38,406 bases of DNA from Geobacteraceae bacterium GWC2_55_20 (GTDB lineage Bacteria > Desulfobacterota > Desulfuromonadia > Geobacterales > Pseudopelobacteraceae). Location of the stretch: NCBI GenBank assembly GCA_001802125.1, contig MGZK01000027.1:1-38406 (forward strand), in the 5' to 3' direction. A model generated the notes under the pieces. That model had not been told where the DNA came from and did not search any database. It saw only the letters and a program-made list of their open reading frames with translations. A program made the translations under genes and the position numbers. Shown here in pieces: positions 31,280 to 37,977 of this stretch (the first letter of the stretch is position 1; every line of letters begins with the position of its first letter).

Positions 31280-32083
31280 TTAATACTTCAGTACGATCCC
31301 GTAGATGGCCGTCAAATCGTCTTCCGGTCTGGTCAGGCCAAGCTTAACCCCGACATTTACATCCAGATGATCGTTGATTTCGTAACGTATTCCGGTCAGG
31401 GCGCAGGCCGACAGCTGACTGGTGGATTTGTCAGCCGTGCCGGCCAGTCCGAAGTCGGCCACGGCAAACAACCCCTTTGCCACTTCCATCTCACCGGCGA
31501 GGGAGCCGGACCAGATATCGCTGCGCGTTCCCTCTCTGAGTTCGGCCGTGCGGTAATCGTGATGCTGGTATCCCAAGTTGGCGTGCAGGGCGTACCTGCC
31601 ATCTTCGAATTCCCTGGTTGCGATCAGGGTTCCGCTGAACTGCCAGCGCCCTTCGGAAAGCCCTGCGCTGTATCTGCCGGTTGGGATGATGACGGTCGGC
31701 TTGATGGCGAAGCTGATGCCGGCCAGATCGGCCAGGGCGTATTTGATTTCGAGAGTCATATCGCCCAAGCCGTCGCTGCGGCCGACCAGCTGGTCGTCTT
31801 CCCTGACCCGTTCGCTGATGTTGTACGGGAGCGCCACGGAGATCCCCAGATTCTTGTACAATCCGGTAGCGACTTTCAATTCGGCAGCCGATCGATTGCA
31901 CCTGGTGGTAACACCGAAAGCCGTCTCGCTGTCATCGCTGTAAGAGCCGTTCAGCTCGATCTCGATTTTGCCGACCTCCACCGTACCGGTGTCATCGGTG
32001 GCCAGTGGCGGCCCGGCCAGGGCAGAGCCGGCGATTATCATTGAAAGCGAAAGCGCAATAGTAGTGGTACGCAGCACAGCCAT
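31280..32083 (-). CDS. Outer-membrane beta-barrel protein (MetA-pathway phenol-degradation/transporter-like)
   Basis: A 267-residue exported protein with a signal peptide (residues 1-23, ending GSALA) followed by GPPLATDDTGTVEVGKIEIE and alternating short beta strands to a terminal aromatic (YGIVLKY), the usual mark of an outer-membrane barrel. The opening PLATDDTGT pattern is common in the Phenol_MetA_deg-like transporter family. The substrate is unknown; its place in an iron operon suggests iron or heme passage or an accessory role, but that is inference. The start is at 32083, seven bases after AAGGAG; an ATG at 32089 would be too close to it. The gene follows hemP and precedes the FeoA-like gene. 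Confidence 0.85.
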   Translation of the reverse strand: MAVLRTTTIALSLSMIIAGSALAGPPLATDDTGTVEVGKIEIELNGSYSDDSETAFGVTTRCNRSAAELKVATGLYKNLGISVALPYNISERVREDDQLVGRSDGLGDMTLEIKYALADLAGISFAIKPTVIIPTGRYSAGLSEGRWQFSGTLIATREFEDGRYALHANLGYQHHDYRTAELREGTRSDIWSGSLAGEMEVAKGLFAVADFGLAGTADKSTSQLSACALTGIRYEINDHLDVNVGVKLGLTRPEDDLTAIYGIVLKY

Positions 32084-32167
32084 GAACATTCTCCTTTTGT
32101 GTGAGTAGTGTTTCTGGCTGGCTGCGTGGTGGGGGGAGCACCTGTGGCTGGCTGATGGTTGTTGTAG

Positions 32168-32293
32168 TTACTTCGTGAGTATCAGTTTGTTGTTTTTAGT
32201 TATTCGGAGTCGGTATGGCAATCCATCATGCATGATAACAATCTCGTGGGAACCGCCAAAGAGTTCCTTGCTTGCTATAGTGTTATGTGCCAT
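32168..32293 (-). CDS. hemP: Hemin uptake protein HemP
   Basis: A 41-residue protein matching HemP: SKELFGGSHEIVIMHDG followed by YRLRITKNNKLILTK, the family core (S-x-x-LF-x-G ... YRLR-T-x-x-KLILTK). HemP-like proteins are found in heme/iron uptake operons and in some bacteria act as activators of heme-receptor transcription. The ATG at 32293 has only a weak ribosome site; a longer reading frame to 32359 would overlap the cytochrome gene and has no family match. It lies 22 bp after the cytochrome gene. Confidence 0.9.
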   Translation of the reverse strand: MAHNTIASKELFGGSHEIVIMHDGLPYRLRITKNNKLILTK

Positions 32294-32315
32294 TGGAGAA
32301 TTATCCCGTCTTCTG

Positions 32316-32762
32316 TCAGTATTTAACCTTGAGATTATTAAGTTCGCTCTTGGAAACATCGCTCCACTTTTTCAGATTCCAGTTGCCAACCCACTGCTTG
32401 AAAATAGCAAGATTGGCCTGCCGTTCCCGTTCGTCGGAACCCAAGTGCAGGTACATATTGCCAGGTTTCCCATCTATTGAACCCGTGCCGTCATCCAGTC
32501 TTCTCATCAGTGCCCCGGAGTTGGGCCAGCCGACGAACGGCAGCAGGTGGCTGTAGGTTTCCATCCTCATGCCGATTCCCTTCTTAAGCCAGGCCGCCTT
32601 ATCCTTCTTGAAATCTGCGTATTCAGGCGCAGCGCTGCCATGGCAGGCGATACAGTGTTTTTCAAATACGTGACTGATTGTACCGCTCCATGTGATTTCA
32701 TCGGCCTGTACCGGGATTGCCGCCAGTGCGGCAAGGGCTGCTGCTGCGAAAACGTTTTTCAT
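32316..32762 (-). CDS. Exported monoheme c-type cytochrome
   Basis: A 148-residue protein with a signal peptide (1-20, ending PVQA) and one heme-binding site CIACH (about residues 37-41) in VFEKHCIACHGSAAPEYADF. Several methionines further on (GIGMRM, GALMRR) could be the sixth iron ligand. The form resembles small periplasmic cytochromes of unknown partner in Geobacter-like genomes. The start overlaps the DUF3793 stop (ATGA) and is preceded by AAGGAG. A strong Fur-like sequence lies about 50 bp upstream, inside the end of the DUF3793 gene. Its place in an iron operon suggests a role in iron redox chemistry during uptake, for example keeping iron ferrous; this is inference. Confidence 0.9.
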   Translation of the reverse strand: MKNVFAAAALAALAAIPVQADEITWSGTISHVFEKHCIACHGSAAPEYADFKKDKAAWLKKGIGMRMETYSHLLPFVGWPNSGALMRRLDDGTGSIDGKPGNMYLHLGSDERERQANLAIFKQWVGNWNLKKWSDVSKSELNNLKVKY

Positions 32763-33514
32763 GATTGCATCTCCTTTGTTGGATGTTGACGGCTAATGCT
32801 GCTTGCCTGGATATTGATAGTCATTATCATGTGATTGGCAAAAAAAGGGTGCTTTGAATAATCCTGTTCCAGCGCTGTGCTGGTCCCGGTTGCCAGGATT
32901 GCGGCCATCCTTTGGCGGCAGCAGCGGTATTGCTCGGCCAGGGCGAGACTTCGTTCCGGGTTGCCGTAAATCTTCCAGGGGCCCTGACAGGAAAAGGGGA
33001 GTTTGACCAGTCCCATGAATGCTGCGACATCCTTGGCCGGATAACCGATAAAGAGGCCAATCTCATGGGGAAAGGAATCATTTCCGGCAATGCGGTTACT
33101 CAACTCGTCTACAAGTGTTGTGCACGATGCGCCGGCTTCGTATCCGGCTTTGTGCAGCAGGGTGCGGATGCCGCCATGGGCCAGATGGCGCTCGAGGTGG
33201 TCATGGTTGTAGCATAACAGCAGTACAGCTTGTGGCCTGTTCTGCAGTATTACCAAGGTGAGATCGGAAAGGCGGTGTGCAAGATCCTCGTGATGAAGCT
33301 GCCAAAGCTGGTATATATTCCGCCCGCAGGGACGGGTGCGATTGACGAGGGAGATCAAACTGGCAGGTTTGACCCCGGCCAGTACCGCGGAACATTCAAG
33401 CACCAGATGTGCGGTCAGACAGTCAAGAGGGTCTTTAAAATTTTCGAGCATATTCCGTGAAAAATGCTGAAAAGACTGATTGTGTTTAAAGGGTTCTGGG
33501 TCTGGTAAAAGCAT
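32759..33514 (-). CDS. DUF3793 family protein
   Basis: A 251-residue protein of the DUF3793 family, typical of anaerobes: LECSAVLAGVKPASLISL near the start, then QAVLLLCYNHDHLERHL, a middle FPHEIGLFIGYPAKDVAAFM and a late KIYGNPERSLALAEQYR. Its function is unknown; it often lies by iron, heme or flavodoxin genes. The reading frame can be extended to a GTG at 33628, but a consensus promoter (-35 33572-33577, -10 33549-33554) and a Fur-like box fall within that extension, so I place the start at ATG 33514, preceded by GTGGGGG. This gene is first in the iron operon. Its stop overlaps the cytochrome start by four bases. Confidence 0.82.
   Translation of the reverse strand: MLLPDPEPFKHNQSFQHFSRNMLENFKDPLDCLTAHLVLECSAVLAGVKPASLISLVNRTRPCGRNIYQLWQLHHEDLAHRLSDLTLVILQNRPQAVLLLCYNHDHLERHLAHGGIRTLLHKAGYEAGASCTTLVDELSNRIAGNDSFPHEIGLFIGYPAKDVAAFMGLVKLPFSCQGPWKIYGNPERSLALAEQYRCCRQRMAAILATGTSTALEQDYSKHPFFANHMIMTINIQASSISRQHPTKEMQS
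32810..32828. promoter_or_regulatory. Fur box within the 3' end of the DUF3793 gene
   Basis: GATATTGATAGTCATTATC matches the 19-bp Fur consensus GATAATGATAATCATTATC at 17 positions. It lies 48 bp upstream of the cytochrome c start, inside coding sequence, and so may mark an internal iron-controlled promoter for the cytochrome-hemP-feo part of the operon. Confidence 0.75.
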
Positions 33515-33531
33515 GAGCCCCCACTCGCAAT

Positions 33532-33550
33532 GAAATTGATTTTTGTTATC
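33532..33550. promoter_or_regulatory. Fur-like box overlapping the iron-operon promoter
   Basis: Read on the plus strand, GAAATTGATTTTTGTTATC matches 13 of 19 bases of the Fur consensus and carries the inverted ATTGAT/ATCAAT pair. It overlaps the -10 element and likely start of transcription of the operon, the usual place for Fur repression. Confidence 0.55.
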
Positions 33551-33577
33551 AATAAAGCAGGGTGGATAAAATGTCAA
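33549..33577 (-). promoter_or_regulatory. Sigma-70 promoter of the iron/heme operon
   Basis: On the minus strand TTGACA (33577-33572) and TATTGA (33554-33549) are separated by 17 bp. The transcript would start near 33542 and give a leader of about 28 nt before ATG 33514. Confidence 0.72.
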
Positions 33578-33773
33578 CCCGTTTTGTAATGAGACGCAGT
33601 ATTGTTTCTTGCAGATCGGTATAGCCACATGTCTCTTGGTCGGTATAAACAGGTGCTTCTAAAGCAGCGCGACAATCCATTCACCGCTTGTAACCGAGCC
33701 TGCTTATGGTACGCTAACAATAGATGAAACCAGTATGGAGCAGCGTCGCAGGATCAGGGGCAAGGTTGGCTTT

Positions 33774-34595
33774 ATGGAAATTTTTACCTTCAATGCATTT
33801 GCCTTTGCCGGAGAGCTGGATCTGAACCGCCTGGCGGGCAAGCTCGGCATCACCCGTAAATACCGTTGGGAAGAGCCGATGAAGCTCAGTCCGCTGACAT
33901 TTTCGTTGGCGGCTGCGGACGATGTTGAACTGGTCTACCTGTACTACTTCGGTGGAGTGGTCTTCATAAATTGTTCCGGCGATATCATTGCCCGCTTTCT
34001 GGACGGCATGCCGACCTACGCCGATTATCTAAAAGGACAGCCCCAGTTGCCGTACCGCGAGGAATACCGTCTGGAAATCGACCCGTCCCGCGGTCCGGCC
34101 ATCACCAACGACAGTGCTGTGATGCCGGGTTTCAACCTGGCTTTCATGGATATCATCTGTTTCGTGATTGCCAAGTCGGTGGCGCTGGAGCGGATCGAGG
34201 AGCGGGTCGATGTGGTTTTCGACGAGGTGGAGGTGTTGATCGCCAATCTGGGCAAGGGGACGCTGGAACTGCCCGACCGGGACATGGCCCGGTTGGCATC
34301 ATCGATCCTGAGCTTCAAGTTTACATCGATTGCCCATATCATGGTGCTGGACAAGCCGGATATCACCTGGGACAATCCGGAGGCGGACCGGCTCTATCTG
34401 ACCATGGCCGGACTGTTCGAGCTGAACCAGCGCTACCAGGAAATCAAGCACAAGTCGGAAACGCTGCTGGACATGACCGATGTCTTCAGCAGCCTCTCCC
34501 ATGCCCGCCGTTCGGCCCGCCTGGAATGGATCATCATTGTGCTGATCGCGATTGAAATCGTGCTCTACGTGCTGGAGATGTATCGCGGACATTGA
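33774..34595 (+). CDS. RMD1/DUF155 family protein
   Basis: A 273-residue protein matching the RMD1/YagE (DUF155) family: an N-terminal FTFNAFAFAGELDLNRLAGKL, a middle VYLYYFGGVVFINCSGD, ALERIEERVDVVFDEVE, and a C-terminal helical region ending in one membrane segment (IIIVLIAIEIVLYVLEMY). Yeast relatives are mitochondrial inner-membrane proteins involved in translation and meiotic division; the bacterial role is unknown. The ATG at 33774 fits the family N-terminus better than an in-frame ATG at 33735; CAAGG is the only ribosome-like sequence nearby. It is divergent from the iron operon, with the promoter region between them, and converges on two small minus-strand genes. Confidence 0.9.
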   Translation: MEIFTFNAFAFAGELDLNRLAGKLGITRKYRWEEPMKLSPLTFSLAAADDVELVYLYYFGGVVFINCSGDIIARFLDGMPTYADYLKGQPQLPYREEYRLEIDPSRGPAITNDSAVMPGFNLAFMDIICFVIAKSVALERIEERVDVVFDEVEVLIANLGKGTLELPDRDMARLASSILSFKFTSIAHIMVLDKPDITWDNPEADRLYLTMAGLFELNQRYQEIKHKSETLLDMTDVFSSLSHARRSARLEWIIIVLIAIEIVLYVLEMYRGH

Positions 34596-34756
34596 TGATT
34601 TGAATCAAAAGTTCCGTCGTAACGCTGCTCTTGAGGAGAAGTCCGGCAGGAATCACGCAACATGCGCAATTTATCTATCTGCAGGTCCAGTTCGGCCAGG
34701 CCGCTTTGCAACGGCTGCAGATACCATCGGGCCATGGATTCCAGCCAATCGCGCAT
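34565..34756 (-). CDS. Small helical hypothetical protein
   Basis: A 63-residue reading frame starting MRDWLESMARWYLQPLQSG, with a coiled-coil-like SGLAELDLQIDKLRMLRDSC and a hydrophilic tail ending QCPRYISST. No family was recognised. Support comes from position: its ATG lies two bases after the stop of the zinc-ribbon gene upstream, as in an operon, and the composition (Trp/Leu amphipathic helix) is protein-like. Against it, the ribosome site is weak (AGGG, rather distant) and its last 31 bases overlap the end of the RMD1 gene on the other strand. Confidence 0.42.
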   Translation of the reverse strand: MRDWLESMARWYLQPLQSGLAELDLQIDKLRMLRDSCRTSPQEQRYDGTFDSNHQCPRYISST

Positions 34757-34758
34757 GG

Positions 34759-34941
34759 CTAGCACAACCCTGCCGCAATGACGCCGTTGACGATGACACC
34801 GCTCATATGGGGTGTTGTCATCGGCCGGTGGCAGGCGCCGCAGTAGGTTCCGTCCTGCAGTTTCACCCATGGCACCAGATTCTCTGTGTCGCACCAGTCG
34901 CAGCACCAGAAGTAATAATCCTCATTGATCCTGATTTTCAT
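34759..34941 (-). CDS. Small zinc-ribbon-like protein
   Basis: A 60-residue protein with a CxxC pair in FWCCDWCDTENL and a second CxxC in YCGACHRPM, the spacing of a small zinc ribbon, followed by a hydrophobic tail MSGVIVNGVIAAGLC. Not recognised further. The ATG at 34941 follows GGAGAAGAA at a somewhat long distance; an in-frame GTG at 34974 is an alternative. It is divergent from phoB and is followed after two bases by a second small gene. A heme-binding reading is unlikely: CGACH fits CxxCH formally, but no signal peptide is present. Confidence 0.55.
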   Translation of the reverse strand: MKIRINEDYYFWCCDWCDTENLVPWVKLQDGTYCGACHRPMTTPHMSGVIVNGVIAAGLC

Positions 34942-35087
34942 GTCCTGTTCTTCTCCGTTCAAGTTTTTGGTCACTATAAGCGATCACTGTTACAATCTTG
35001 TGGAGATAGAATAAATTTTATGTAAAATCCCACTTGGTTGCTTGACTCTGTTATTTCTACAAAAAAGTCATCAATCCGACACATGGC

Positions 35088-35107
35088 TGTAACATTTGTA
35101 TGTTACA
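35088..35107. promoter_or_regulatory. Palindromic TGTAACAT site upstream of phoB (candidate Pho box)
   Basis: TGTAACAT-TTGT-ATGTTACA is a perfect inverted repeat ending 44 bp before phoB. The half-site is the same as in the direct-repeat Pho box before pstS, and an 11-bp phased CTTGTCA follows at 35109. It is probably for PhoB autoregulation. Confidence 0.6.
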
Positions 35108-35151
35108 ACTTGTCAAAATAACACCAGTCAGATTACCTGCGGGAGCCTGCC

Positions 35152-35829
35152 GTGAAAAAAGTAATGATCATTGAGGATGAAAAAGATCTGGCCGGGCTGT
35201 TGGCCTTCAACCTTGAAAAAGAGGGTTATGCAGCGCACTGCGTCCATGACGGCAAGCAGGGTTTTGAGCTGGCCGCTTCCGAACTGCCGGACCTGATCCT
35301 GCTGGATCTGATGCTGCCCGGTTTGCTGGGGACGGAAGTCTGCAAGGCGCTCAGAAAAGATCCTCGTACCGCCCGGATCCCGATAATCATGATTACCGCC
35401 AAGGGGGACGAGATCGACCGGGTGGTCGGTTTTGAAGTGGGGGCCGATGACTACATCGTCAAGCCCTTCTCGATGCGGGAGGTGATGTTGCGGATCAAAT
35501 CGCTGATGAGACGTTTTGAGCACGAAGCGGCTCCGCCGGCACTGTTCTCAATCGGCGAGATCGTCATCGACAAGCAGCGCCACCTTGTAACCAGTGCCGG
35601 AACCGAGATCGAGCTGACCAGCACCGAATTCAAGCTGCTGCTCTACCTGGCCGAGAAAAAAGGACGCGTACACAGCAGGGAGAAGCTGCTGCAGGATGTC
35701 TGGAGCTATAACAACGCCGGTGACACCCGGACCGTAGATACCCATGTGACCCGTCTGCGCGGCAAGTTGGGAGCCCCCGGGGATATAATCAAAACCGTAC
35801 GTGGCTTCGGCTACAAGATCGAGGAGTAA
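35152..35829 (+). CDS. phoB: Phosphate regulon response regulator PhoB
   Basis: A 225-residue OmpR/PhoB-type response regulator that activates phosphate-starvation genes. The receiver domain (1-120) has the acidic pocket E8-D9, phosphoacceptor D52 in LLDLMLPG, a conserved T/S in IIMITAKGD, and K in VKPFSMRE. The C-terminal winged helix (about 130-225) contains ELTSTEFKLLLYLAEK and DTRTVDTHVTRLRGKLG, with the end VRGFGYKIEE. The start is GTG at 35152, with GGGAG upstream. The phoR gene follows four bases after the stop. The name PhoB rather than another paralogue rests on the adjacent PhoR-type kinase, the Pho boxes and pstS just downstream. Confidence 0.93.
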   Translation: MKKVMIIEDEKDLAGLLAFNLEKEGYAAHCVHDGKQGFELAASELPDLILLDLMLPGLLGTEVCKALRKDPRTARIPIIMITAKGDEIDRVVGFEVGADDYIVKPFSMREVMLRIKSLMRRFEHEAAPPALFSIGEIVIDKQRHLVTSAGTEIELTSTEFKLLLYLAEKKGRVHSREKLLQDVWSYNNAGDTRTVDTHVTRLRGKLGAPGDIIKTVRGFGYKIEE

Positions 35830-35833
35830 GTTC

Positions 35834-37591
35834 ATGGGATTCCGTACCAAGCTGATGCTGTCCTACATCTTTCTGATAGTGCTGATCACGGGAAGTTTCT
35901 ATTTTTACATAGGCCATGTGCTGCAGAAGGAGATGATCGAGGAGAGCCGGGCCAATCTGGCCAATCAGGCCCAGCTGGCGCGTCTGCTGGTCATCAGCAA
36001 CAATGGGGTTCAGCCTCCGCAGCAGCTGGCGGAGACCGTCGGGACCGTTATCAAGGCCAGGGTTACCCTGATTGCTCCAAACGGAACCGTCATCGGCGAT
36101 TCAGATGTGGGCAAGGCCCGTCTGGGCCAGCTTGAGAACCATCTCCAGCGTCCCGAGGTGCAGGATGCCATAAAGAATGGGACGGGAAGTGCGCTGCGCT
36201 ATTCCGACACATTGCGCATATCGATGCTTTATCTGGCCATGAGTTATGGCAGCGGCACTCCCGAAGGGGTAATCCGTCTGGCGATGCCGCTGGAATACCT
36301 GGCCTCCACCCGCAGCACGCTGCATGGAGTGGTTGGCGGCGCGGCGCTGGTGACGGTGCTGATCGCATTGCTGTTCAGCGGTATCCTCTCCAACCTGACC
36401 TCGCGCCCGCTTCGTGACATGGCTGAGGCTGCCGCCAGTATCGGTCAGGGGGGCAGGGGGGCCAGGATCAAGGTAACTTCCAGGGATGAAATCGGCAAGC
36501 TGGCCGGAGTGATGAACGAGATGTCGGAGCGGATCGAAGAACAGGTTCAACGCCTCTCGGCTGAAAAACAGCGTCTGGACACCATTCTGAGCAGCATGGG
36601 TGAGGGAATCATGGTTACGGCGCCAGATGGCGTGATAACCCTGGTCAATCCTGCTTTTCGCCGTCTCTTCTCGATCTCCGGCGATGTGGAAGGCAAGAAA
36701 CTGGTGGAAATCTCACGTCATCCAGATCTGCTGGAAGCTTTCAAAGAGCTTGGCAAGCCGGATGTGGACGAACTGCTCCGGGAAATATCGATCCAGCCGA
36801 ACGATTGCACTCTTTTCACACACTGGGTTCCGCTGAATGTCAGCGGCGTCAGGCAGGGCATTGTCGCGGTGTTTCACGATATCAGTGATCTGAAAAAAGT
36901 GGAAAACATGCGGCGTGACTTTGTCGCCAACGTGTCCCACGAGCTTAGAACCCCGGTGACGATCATCAAGGGATACGCCGAAACCCTTCTGGATGGCGCA
37001 TTGGAATCGGATCCCGTCCGGGCTCGCCGTTTCGTCGAGATCATTGCCAGTCATTCGGAACGTCTCACTAATCTGATCAACGATATCCTGACCCTGTCGC
37101 ATCTGGAAACCAAGGAGGCGCTGATGGAACTGTTTCCGCTGGATGTCCACGGAACGATTTCCAAGGCCTGCATGCTGCTGCGGGAAAGCGCGGATCAGAA
37201 GAGAATCTTGATCGTCAACGAATCTGACGGCTGTAAGCTGCCGCGGGTGTTGGCCGATCAGGGGCGTCTTGAGCAGGTGCTGGTCAACCTGCTGGAGAAT
37301 GCCATCAAGTATACGCCGGAAAACGGCACCGTGCGGCTGTTTACCGAGGACATTGGCGAGTTTGTCAGGGTCTCGGTCGCTGATACCGGTATCGGCATTC
37401 CCTTCAAGGATCTGTCGCGCATCTTCGAGCGTTTTTACCGGGTTGACGAAGCCCGGACGCGCGAACAGGGCGGCACCGGTCTAGGTCTGGCGATTGTGAA
37501 GCATATCGTGCAGTTGCATGGAGGCGATGTGTCCGTGTCAAGTGAAGCGGGTCATGGTTCGCTCTTCTCGTTCACATTGAGGAAAGCGTAA
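35834..37591 (+). CDS. phoR: Phosphate regulon sensor kinase PhoR
   Basis: A 585-residue membrane histidine kinase. The first membrane segment is at about 6-27 (LMLSYIFLIVLITGSFYFYI), then a periplasmic domain of about 130 residues, a second segment near 160-185, a HAMP domain (LTSRPLRDMAEAAASIGQGG) and a PAS domain (about 245-340, LDTILSSMGEGIMVTAPDG). HisKA follows with FVANVSHELRTPVTIIKGY, where H369 is the phosphorylation site, then HATPase with the N box NLLENAIKYTPENG, G1 VADTGIGIP, F box IFERFYRVDEAR and G2 GGTGLGLAIVKHIV. The periplasmic domain is larger than in E. coli PhoR, as in Gram-positive PhoR-like kinases. ATG 35834 follows GAGGAGTAAG, overlapping the phoB stop. Confidence 0.93.
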   Translation: MGFRTKLMLSYIFLIVLITGSFYFYIGHVLQKEMIEESRANLANQAQLARLLVISNNGVQPPQQLAETVGTVIKARVTLIAPNGTVIGDSDVGKARLGQLENHLQRPEVQDAIKNGTGSALRYSDTLRISMLYLAMSYGSGTPEGVIRLAMPLEYLASTRSTLHGVVGGAALVTVLIALLFSGILSNLTSRPLRDMAEAAASIGQGGRGARIKVTSRDEIGKLAGVMNEMSERIEEQVQRLSAEKQRLDTILSSMGEGIMVTAPDGVITLVNPAFRRLFSISGDVEGKKLVEISRHPDLLEAFKELGKPDVDELLREISIQPNDCTLFTHWVPLNVSGVRQGIVAVFHDISDLKKVENMRRDFVANVSHELRTPVTIIKGYAETLLDGALESDPVRARRFVEIIASHSERLTNLINDILTLSHLETKEALMELFPLDVHGTISKACMLLRESADQKRILIVNESDGCKLPRVLADQGRLEQVLVNLLENAIKYTPENGTVRLFTEDIGEFVRVSVADTGIGIPFKDLSRIFERFYRVDEARTREQGGTGLGLAIVKHIVQLHGGDVSVSSEAGHGSLFSFTLRKA

Positions 37592-37698
37592 CTTTTGTAA
37601 CCGGCGGACGGGATAAAGCGGAGCATGTTCCGTCTGCAGGATGGAACGATCTTTTGCGGTTAGCTTTTTCCGGTGATATGGCGTGGTGTAAAATGAAC

Positions 37699-37748
37699 GG
37701 CGCTTTGACGGCGGGAAGCAATATCCATCCTGTCGCTTCAAAAGCGCC
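37699..37748. ncRNA. Long imperfect hairpin between phoR and pstS
   Basis: GGCGCTTTGA-CGGCGGGA pairs with TCCTGTCG-CTTCAAAAGCGCC, giving about 18 pairs with two wobbles, a small internal offset and an 11-nt loop. There is no T-run after it. It could be a transcript end, an attenuator or part of a small RNA; there is no family match. Confidence 0.4.
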
Positions 37749-37902
37749 GTAGCCGTTTACTGCCTGAAATACAGTTTGCCATCAAGGGTCCTGGCGCTGA
37801 AAGAGCGTTAAAGAGCCGGAATAAACTGGCATTTGTGTCTTGCCATCGCGATCCATTGCCAGTTCAGAAATTCCCGCCACATTTAACCCATCTTTTTCCT
37901 CA

Positions 37903-37936
37903 CTGTAACATTACTGTAACATTGATCTGCTAGAGT
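37903..37936 (+). promoter_or_regulatory. Pho box and -10 element of pstS
   Basis: Two direct repeats, CTGTAACATTA (37903-37913) and CTGTAACATTG (37914-37924), with the 11-bp period of PhoB sites, stand in place of a -35 box. TAGAGT at 37931-37936 is a likely -10. The layout is typical of PhoB-activated promoters. Confidence 0.82.
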
Positions 37937-37977
37937 GTTTTCAAATTGTAACGTATTCAGCAAGGAGGAACACTCAC

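Larger units (their letters stand above)
37592..37977. other. Intergenic region between phoR and pstS (386 bp)
   Basis: No protein gene is seen. It holds a weak terminator-like stem (GTTCCGTC-TGCAG-GATGGAAC, 37627-37647, followed by CTTTTG), a long imperfect hairpin at 37699-37748, and the Pho box and -10 element before pstS at 37903-37936. A further TGTAAC lies near 37947. Confidence 0.6.

Noticed and set aside
33515-33628. N-terminal extension of the DUF3793 protein to a GTG codon
   Set aside because: It contains the operon promoter and Fur-like box, and has no family similarity.
34759-34941. CGACH read as a heme-binding CxxCH, making the small protein a cytochrome
   Set aside because: No signal peptide; the paired CxxC motifs fit a zinc ribbon better.
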